Source: Candidatus Peribacteria bacterium | GTDB taxonomy: Bacteria > Patescibacteriota > Gracilibacteria > UBA1369 > LOWO2-01-FULL-3 | Direction: 5' to 3' | NCBI GenBank assembly: GCA_943359415.1 | Contig: CALRHQ010000008.1 | Coordinates: 1-19,907, forward strand | DNA: 19,907 nt | Shown here: piece after piece, positions 15,681-19,907 of the stretch | Layout of the letters: the number at the start of each line of letters is the position of its first letter | Position numbering within the stretch: the first letter of the stretch is position 1 | Translations under genes and position numbers: made by a program | The notes under the pieces: generated by a model | What the model saw: only the letters and a program-made list of their open reading frames with translations | Database searches by the model: none | What the model was told of the DNA's origin: nothing

Positions 15681-15692
15681 TAAAATTCTATT
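15681..15692 (+). promoter_or_regulatory. -10 element of rlmH, predicted leaderless
   Basis: TAAAAT (15681-15686) is six bases from ATG 15693, the same geometry as at the pilin operon and tsaB. It overlaps the rnhA -10 by two bases on the other strand. No clear -35 was found. Confidence 0.45.
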
Positions 15693-15713
15693 ATGAAAAT
15701 CAGAATACTACAA
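15685..15713 (-). promoter_or_regulatory. Promoter of rnhA, predicted leaderless
   Basis: On the minus strand TTGTAG (15713-15708), a 17-bp spacer, TAGAAT (15690-15685) and six bases lead to ATG 15678. The -35 lies inside the rlmH coding sequence. Confidence 0.55.
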
Positions 15714-16160
15714 GTTGGTAAAAATAAAGATGCATATATTCCTGAAGTTTCATGTGAACTTATTAAAAGGATTTCACCTTATGCAAAAGTAGAAATTTTG
15801 GAACTTTCAGATTGCTCGATTTCAAAAACTACAAATAGTGATACGTGCCGATCTAATGAGGCACATGGCATTTTGAAAAATATAAATGATGATGATTTTG
15901 TAATAGTTTTGGATGAGCATGGGAAAGAGATTACTTCAGTGGAATTTTCACAATTTATTTCTGAGAAAAAAGATTTCGGAAAATCTTTGTGTTTTGTAAT
16001 CGGTGGACCTTTTGGCTTAGACAAGAGTGTTCTTGAGAGGGCGGATTTTCTTCTTTCTGTTTCAAAAATGACATTTACACATTTGATGATCAGAATATTT
16101 TTGTTGGAACAAATTTATCGTGCATTTGCCATCATTCATGGCAAGGGGTATCATCATTGA
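15693..16160 (+). CDS. rlmH: 23S rRNA (pseudouridine1915-N3)-methyltransferase RlmH
   Basis: SPOUT-class methyltransferase that methylates pseudouridine 1915 in helix 69 of 23S rRNA, using S-adenosylmethionine and acting on assembled ribosomes. The 155-residue protein has normal length, with 'LDEHGKEITSVEF', the knot loop 'GGPFGLD' (104-110) and the C-terminal 'LLEQIYRAFAIIHGKGYHH', all characteristic. It ends with TGA at 16158-16160, a normal stop. It is the first gene of a probable rlmH-grx-capA run, with 25 bp to the glutaredoxin start. Confidence 0.97.
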   Translation: MKIRILQVGKNKDAYIPEVSCELIKRISPYAKVEILELSDCSISKTTNSDTCRSNEAHGILKNINDDDFVIVLDEHGKEITSVEFSQFISEKKDFGKSLCFVIGGPFGLDKSVLERADFLLSVSKMTFTHLMIRIFLLEQIYRAFAIIHGKGYHH

Positions 16161-16185
16161 TGAAATATCTTTAAAAAAAATTTCT

Positions 16186-16440
16186 ATGGCTGACGTTGTA
16201 CTTTATACAAAATCTTATTGTCCTTATTCCAAAGAGACAAAAGAAATGCTTGATTCAAAAGGTGTTACGTACACCGAATTTCTTATTGATGAAGATATTG
16301 CTTTAGAAAAAGAAATGGAAGCGAAATCAGGCCGTTCAGATACTCCTCAAGTTTTCATTAATAGCGCACACATAGGGAGTGGAGATGATTTGAAAGCACT
16401 TGATTCACAAGGAGAACTGGACAAACTTCTGAATGTTTAA
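16186..16440 (+). CDS. Glutaredoxin with CPYS active site
   Basis: An 84-residue glutaredoxin. The start is placed at 16186 ('MADVVLYTKSYCPYSK') because the upstream in-frame ATG at 16120 lies in rlmH and adds 22 unrelated residues. Active site is CPYS: the second cysteine of the usual CPYC is Ser, so it should work by the monothiol mechanism or in glutathionylation or iron-sulfur handling rather than classic dithiol reduction. 'TPQVFI' with cis-Pro and 'HIGSGDDLKAL' are intact; the common 'GGxDD' reads 'GSGDD'. The last eight bases overlap the start of the CapA-like gene. Confidence 0.92.
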   Translation: MADVVLYTKSYCPYSKETKEMLDSKGVTYTEFLIDEDIALEKEMEAKSGRSDTPQVFINSAHIGSGDDLKALDSQGELDKLLNV

Positions 16441-17650
16441 TCAAAAGTTTGTGATAAATAAACTATTAAAATTATTCGTTTTTGCGGTCTGTGGTTTTGT
16501 TGTTTTTGATTTGCTTTCCGGGGGCGATAACATAAATATTTTTTTCAAAGAGGCCAAAACAAATAAGGCTGTTGTTGTTCAAAGTGATAAAATTGTGAAT
16601 GAAATAAATGAAGATTCAGATGAAAATATTTTACTTGATGAATCTGATGATCCTGAAAAACCTGCTTCTGATGAACATCTTCGCATTCTTGCTTTTGGAG
16701 ATATGATGCTTGGCAGACATGTTAGAACATTGATGAATAAATATGGCATGGATTTCATTTTTGAAAAAATTAAACCTGATAAAGACAGTGAATGGTTTTA
16801 TGAAAATACAGATTTTGTTTTTGGAAATTTTGAAGGACCAATAAATGGAAAAGGCTCAAGTGGTGGTACTTCCATGGTTTTTTCTTTTAATGAAGATGTC
16901 GCACAATTCTTGAAAGCATATGGATTCAATATTTTATCGATCGCAAATAATCATGCAATCGATCAAGGTTGGAGTGGCCGTGAAAAGACTGTGAAAGCTT
17001 TTAATGACGCGGATCTTGGCTGGTGCGGACATCCAAGTGAAGAGGAAGAAGGAAGTGTTTATTATGGTGAAGGTGGTGTTCGTGTTTCAATTGATGATTC
17101 TTCCGGCGGACTTTTTACTGATGGAGAAAAAGTAGCTTTTGTGTGTTTTCATGATATTACTTCACGACTAAATCTCGAAAATGCTATAGCGCTTATAGAA
17201 GAGGTTAAAGAAAATTCTGATTATGTTATCGTTTCAGTTCACTGGGGAGTCGAATACAGCCATAAACCAAATAGAACACAAACTGATTATGGGCATGCTT
17301 TTGTTGATGCCGGTGCTGATTTCGTCATAGGACATCATCCTCATGTGGTTCAGAGTTTTGAAGAATATAATGGAAAATTTATTTTTTATTCTTTAGGTAA
17401 TTTTGTTTTTGATCAGTATTGGTCAACCGATACTCAGGAAGAACTTGCTCTCGGAATAGACCTTTCTCACGATGGTAATGTTCTTAAAACAGTTGTAAAT
17501 CTTTTTCCTATGAAAAGTGAAAGATCGCAGTCTAGACTTATGACTGATGATGAAAAAAAGAAATGGATACAAAAATTTGTTTCATACGGAAATTATGATG
17601 AAGATACTAAAGCTGAAATAGAAAATTTCGAGATTGTCGCTTCCGAGTAA
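16433..17650 (+). CDS. CapA-family (PGA_cap) metallophosphoesterase-like protein, membrane-anchored
   Basis: A 405-residue protein with an N-terminal hydrophobic segment (about 10-30) that should anchor it at the membrane, and an acidic linker (about 45-80, rich in Asp/Glu/Ser). The rest is a calcineurin-like CapA domain: 'FGDMMLGR' (D90), 'NFEGP', 'ANNHAID', 'VHWGVEY' and 'GHHPHV' (H301, H302, H304), the metal-binding set. Members act on poly-gamma-glutamate capsule or are uncharacterised surface phosphoesterases; no capB/capC partners are nearby, so a capsule role is not supported. It overlaps the glutaredoxin gene by eight bases, suggesting coupled translation. The mbl gene follows after 77 bp with its own promoter elements. 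Confidence 0.92.
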   Translation: MFNQKFVINKLLKLFVFAVCGFVVFDLLSGGDNINIFFKEAKTNKAVVVQSDKIVNEINEDSDENILLDESDDPEKPASDEHLRILAFGDMMLGRHVRTLMNKYGMDFIFEKIKPDKDSEWFYENTDFVFGNFEGPINGKGSSGGTSMVFSFNEDVAQFLKAYGFNILSIANNHAIDQGWSGREKTVKAFNDADLGWCGHPSEEEEGSVYYGEGGVRVSIDDSSGGLFTDGEKVAFVCFHDITSRLNLENAIALIEEVKENSDYVIVSVHWGVEYSHKPNRTQTDYGHAFVDAGADFVIGHHPHVVQSFEEYNGKFIFYSLGNFVFDQYWSTDTQEELALGIDLSHDGNVLKTVVNLFPMKSERSQSRLMTDDEKKKWIQKFVSYGNYDEDTKAEIENFEIVASE

Positions 17651-17658
17651 AAACTTTG

Positions 17659-17691
17659 ATGATATAATTTTGTTTTAATGATATAATTTTG
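17659..17691 (+). repeat. Tandem 14-bp repeat carrying two TATAAT boxes upstream of the beta-CASP gene
   Basis: ATGATATAATTTTG occurs at 17659-17672 and again at 17678-17691, offset by 19 bp. Each copy contains a perfect TATAAT (17663-17668 and 17682-17687). They look like two alternative -10 elements for the gene starting at 17728, whose 5' leader would be roughly 35-55 bases. Neither has a strong -35 at the right distance. Confidence 0.6.
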
Positions 17692-17727
17692 GAGTTAAAA
17701 GTTTAAAGAAAATCTTACAAAACCCTT

Positions 17728-19128
17728 ATGAAAATTTTATTTGCAGGAGCCGCTGGAGAAGTTACCGGTTCAAAACATTTGATCACATTTAATAATAAAA
17801 AAATTCTTTTAGATTGCGGAATGTTTCAAGGAAAAAGAAAAGATTCTTATGATAAAAATGTAAACCTTGCTTTTGATCCTAAAGAGCTGGATGCGGTAAT
17901 CCTTTCTCATGCTCATATTGATCATAGTGGAGATTTGCCTATCCTTGCGAAAAATGGATACACCGGGCCTATTTATTGTACTCATGCTACACGTGATCTT
18001 TGCAATTATATGCTTATGGACAGTGCCTTCATCCAAGAAAGTGAAATGGAATATTTGAAGAAAAAGAAAAAATTGAAAAAAGAGGATATGAAAGAGCCTC
18101 TTTATACCTCTAAAGATGCAGAAAAAGTTTTGCAACTGTTTAGAGGTGTTGGATATGAACAAAGTTTTGTTGTTGTAGATGGCATGGTCGTTTCATTTTA
18201 CGATGCAGGGCATATTCTTGGATCAGCGCTTACTCATATGGTTTTATTTGATGAAGAAAAAAAAGAACATTTGAGACTTTGTTTTACAGGAGATCTTGGT
18301 AGACGTGGACTTCCTATTTTGCGTGATCCACAACCTATTCCTCCAACTGATGTTTTGATTACCGAATGCACTTATGGAAACAGATTACACAAGGCACTTC
18401 AGACTGTTCAAGATGATTTGGCCGTTATTGTAAATAAAGTTTGTGAAAATGGTGGCAGGCTTATTATTCCTGCTTTTGCGCTAGAGCGTACACAGGAAGT
18501 TGTTTATCATTTGAACATGCTGACAAGAGATAAAAAAATCCCTGAAATTCCTATTTATGTTGATAGTCCTCTTGCCGGAAACGTGACAGAAGTCTTCAGA
18601 TCACATTTGGAATGTTTTGGACCTGAGGTCATCAAAGAATTCATTGAGCATGGTGATAACCCTTTTGGTTTTGGCAGATTGAAATATACAAGAAGTGTTG
18701 AAGAATCGAAGACCTTGAACGAGAAATCCGGCCCTATGATTATCATTGCAGCATCTGGAATGTGTGAACATGGAAGGATTTTACATCATTTGAAAAACAA
18801 TATAGAAAACAAAAAAACTGTGATTTTGATTGTTGGATATCAGGCTGAAAATACACTTGGAAGGAAACTTGTTGAAGGGGCCGGAGAGGTTAATATTTTT
18901 GGAGATACATATCAAGTAGGAGCAGAAGTTTATGTTATGGATGCTTTCTCTGCTCATGCTGACAGAAGCGATTTATTGGATTATATCAGTCGAGTAAAAG
19001 AACTAAAAAAGATATTCTTGGTTCATGGAGAACAAAAACAACTAGAATCATTTTCCGGGGCTTTGGCTGAAAATGGATATAAGGATGTGTATATTCCAAA
19101 AGCGAAAGAGGAAGTTGAGATATGGTAA
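17728..19128 (+). CDS. Beta-CASP metallo-beta-lactamase RNase (CPSF73-like)
   Basis: A 466-residue cytosolic protein of the metallo-beta-lactamase beta-CASP class, probably an endo/exoribonuclease. The zinc set is complete: HxHxDH at H61, H63, D65, H66, then H162 in 'DAGHILGSA' and D189 in 'TGDLGRRG'. Motif A is E213 in 'TECTYGN', motif B H410 in 'SAHADRSD', motif C H433 in 'VHGE'; His at motif C is what RNA-specific members have, against Val in DNA-processing ones. The 'GMCEHGRILHHLK' region and RMMBL tail are conserved. It resembles the bacterial YSH1-like group rather than RNase J. It stands alone with its own promoter region and is followed by tRNA-Gly. Confidence 0.96.
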   Translation: MKILFAGAAGEVTGSKHLITFNNKKILLDCGMFQGKRKDSYDKNVNLAFDPKELDAVILSHAHIDHSGDLPILAKNGYTGPIYCTHATRDLCNYMLMDSAFIQESEMEYLKKKKKLKKEDMKEPLYTSKDAEKVLQLFRGVGYEQSFVVVDGMVVSFYDAGHILGSALTHMVLFDEEKKEHLRLCFTGDLGRRGLPILRDPQPIPPTDVLITECTYGNRLHKALQTVQDDLAVIVNKVCENGGRLIIPAFALERTQEVVYHLNMLTRDKKIPEIPIYVDSPLAGNVTEVFRSHLECFGPEVIKEFIEHGDNPFGFGRLKYTRSVEESKTLNEKSGPMIIIAASGMCEHGRILHHLKNNIENKKTVILIVGYQAENTLGRKLVEGAGEVNIFGDTYQVGAEVYVMDAFSAHADRSDLLDYISRVKELKKIFLVHGEQKQLESFSGALAENGYKDVYIPKAKEEVEIW

Positions 19129-19139
19129 GAAATTTTCTC

Positions 19140-19168
19140 TTGAAATTTAGTACAGTTTTGGGTAGATT
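19140..19168 (+). promoter_or_regulatory. Candidate promoter of tRNA-Gly
   Basis: TTGAAA (19140-19145), a 17-bp spacer and TAGATT (19163-19168) lie upstream of the tRNA, with a predicted start near 19175 and so a short 5' leader for RNase P to remove. The -35 matches five of six and the -10 four of six. Confidence 0.5.
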
Positions 19169-19206
19169 TTCTCTGCTTTAAAAGAAGTTTTAAAATTAAG
19201 CAAGAT

Positions 19207-19281
19207 GCAGGTGTCGTATAATGGCTATTACTACAGCCTTCCAAGCTGTAGATAGGGGTTCGATTCCCCTCACCTGCTCCA
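19207..19281 (+). tRNA. tRNA-Gly(TCC)
   Basis: A complete 75-base tRNA. The acceptor GCAGGTG (19207-19213) pairs perfectly with CACCTGC (19271-19277), then discriminator T and an encoded CCA (19279-19281). The anticodon stem ACAGC/GCTGT encloses CTTCCAA with anticodon TCC (19240-19242), reading GGA/GGG. The T arm is GGGG-TTCGATT-CCCC. It is the only tRNA in the window and its 3' end is eight bases from the ORF6N gene, so it could have served as an integration site. Confidence 0.97.
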
Positions 19282-19289
19282 AGAAAATC

Positions 19290-19751
19290 TCAGTCAATCC
19301 TAAAACCGATTGGCGTAGTTGGCTTATCTTCAGGATGATTGGACAAATCTTCGATAGCTTTCCACACTTTTTTAAACTCTCGATCTGTTTGATTGGCTTG
19401 TTTAAGGATGAAACTACGAACTTCAGCGAGTTGTTTCTCCATATCTTTTTGTGATGCGAGTACATGGCGAAGCCGAACAAAAGCTTTAACCTCCTCTATA
19501 CTCATTTGAATAGCTCGTTTACTTTTCAGTATACTGGCAAGCATTACAGTCCCATGCTCGGTAAAGGCAAATGGCATGTATCTGCGGCCTCCTGAACTTG
19601 AGGTCACAAATTGTGACCTCAAGTTTGAAAATTCCGCCACTGAAAGTTGGAACATGAATCCTTCTGAAAATCTTTCTTTGTTTCTACGAATTGATTGATT
19701 AAGGACCTTGGTCTCAACACTGTATATTTCGGCTAAATCTTCATCTAGCAT
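19290..19751 (-). CDS. ORF6N-domain DNA-binding protein
   Basis: The 153-residue protein opens with 'MLDEDLAEIYSVETKVLNQSIRRN', the core of the ORF6N domain, then 'RFSEGFMFQL', 'NLRSQFVTSS', 'GGRRYMPFAFTEHG' and 'MLASILKSKRAIQ', an excellent match in order. A C-terminal coiled region ends in 'PIGFRID'. ORF6N proteins come from phages and mobile elements and are thought to bind DNA. The first strand of the domain (usually 'IxxIRGxKV' before 'MLD') is only partly present upstream of the ATG, as 'SNRILV' after a stop at 19776-19778, so the N-terminus is short or damaged. A TAGAAT box ends seven bases before the ATG. It lies against tRNA-Gly on the opposite strand. Confidence 0.92.
   Translation of the reverse strand: MLDEDLAEIYSVETKVLNQSIRRNKERFSEGFMFQLSVAEFSNLRSQFVTSSSGGRRYMPFAFTEHGTVMLASILKSKRAIQMSIEEVKAFVRLRHVLASQKDMEKQLAEVRSFILKQANQTDREFKKVWKAIEDLSNHPEDKPTTPIGFRID
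19595..19625. repeat. 31-bp near-perfect palindrome inside the ORF6N gene
   Basis: AACTTGAGGTCACA (19595-19608) and TGTGACCTCAAGTT (19612-19625) are perfect 14-bp arms around AAT. On the minus strand this sequence encodes the conserved 'NLRSQFVTSS' motif. A chance palindrome of this length in coding DNA is unlikely. Confidence 0.9.
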
Positions 19752-19760
19752 AACTAAGAT

Positions 19761-19766
19761 TCTATT
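19761..19766 (-). promoter_or_regulatory. -10 element of the ORF6N gene
   Basis: On the minus strand TAGAAT (19766-19761) is seven bases before... the intervening bases 19752-19760 place it nine bases from ATG 19751 by coordinate. No clear -35 was found, so this is a weak candidate for a very short leader. Confidence 0.25.
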
Positions 19767-19787
19767 AGAAGCACATCAAACAAAATC

Positions 19788-19907
19788 TCAGCTATATATG
19801 CTCTGAGAGACACTCATGGTAAAAGAGTTCCTCCTCATAATGCATCGTGAAGATGGAAGTAGTTCTATGGCGGCGTAATTCACTCTCACTCCAACGTCAC
19901 CTCCAAG
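19788..19907 (-). other. Right-edge segment, possible gene ends not assignable
   Basis: One minus-strand frame is open from the right edge for 39 codons to TGA at 19788-19790 and could be the C-terminal end of a gene outside the window. On the plus strand a 20-residue ORF (19816-19878, 'MVKEFLLIMHREDG...') faintly recalls the start of YciI-like proteins but stops at once. A hairpin TCTCAG/CTGAGA lies at about 19786-19808. Nothing here is secure. Confidence 0.25.

Noticed and set aside
16433..17650. Poly-gamma-glutamate capsule locus, because of the CapA-like protein
   Set aside because: No capB, capC or capE partner is present; CapA-like phosphoesterases occur in many contexts.
19290..19751. 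Intact prophage at the right edge
   Set aside because: Only one ORF6N gene is visible; no integrase, terminase or structural gene is in the window.
19816..19878. Small gene encoding a YciI-like start
   Set aside because: Only 20 codons, resemblance limited to the first few residues, no promoter or ribosome binding site that decides it; kept only as an unassigned edge feature.

Overview
The window looks like a chromosomal stretch from a small-genome, AT-rich bacterium of the Candidate Phyla Radiation (Patescibacteria), perhaps a Peregrinibacteria-like lineage. This is inferred from composition, compact or trimmed proteins, gene spacing and the gene set; no 16S rRNA is present. TGA is used as a real stop (6861-6863, 15238-15240, 16158-16160, 19290-19292), so the UGA=Gly code of Gracilibacteria and Absconditabacteria does not apply. 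Resident genes have almost no Shine-Dalgarno sequences, and several start codons sit six bases after a -10 hexamer, which predicts leaderless mRNAs.

Layout. 1-263: C-terminal end of a protein with a PAS-like tail. 331-2733: leuS. 2751-3599 (-): lipoprotein of unknown function. 3600-3986: gap with an orphan terminator-like hairpin. 3987-6083: a compositionally foreign, GC-rich gene for a lipoprotein with an M23 peptidase-like domain, SLH-like repeats and cysteine-rich DGCGG repeats, followed by its own hairpin. 6240-8718: three pilin-like (type IV pilus/pseudopilin) genes under one promoter. 8715-9988 (-): rsmI and tsaB. 10030-13347 (-): an 1105-residue exported protein joining a PGRP/Amidase_2 domain to a SpoIID domain. 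13524-15148: unknown protein and thioredoxin. 15238-15678 (-): RNase HI, facing away from a plus-strand run of rlmH, glutaredoxin and a CapA-like phosphoesterase (15693-17650). 17728-19128: beta-CASP metallo-beta-lactamase RNase. 19207-19281: tRNA-Gly(TCC). 19290-19751 (-): ORF6N-domain protein, with unassigned sequence at the right edge.

The genes fall into two groups. One is translation and RNA maintenance: LeuRS, RsmI, TsaB, RlmH, RNase HI, the beta-CASP RNase and tRNA-Gly. The other is cell surface: two lipoproteins, pilins, the amidase-SpoIID protein and the CapA-like enzyme. Thioredoxin and glutaredoxin add thiol redox functions.

The most interesting points are the amidase-SpoIID fusion, the foreign M23/SLH/DGCGG lipoprotein in an otherwise AT-rich genome, the recurring TANNAT-N6-ATG leaderless arrangement (including a 14-bp divergent start region between rnhA and rlmH), and a 31-bp hairpin palindrome inside the ORF6N coding sequence.
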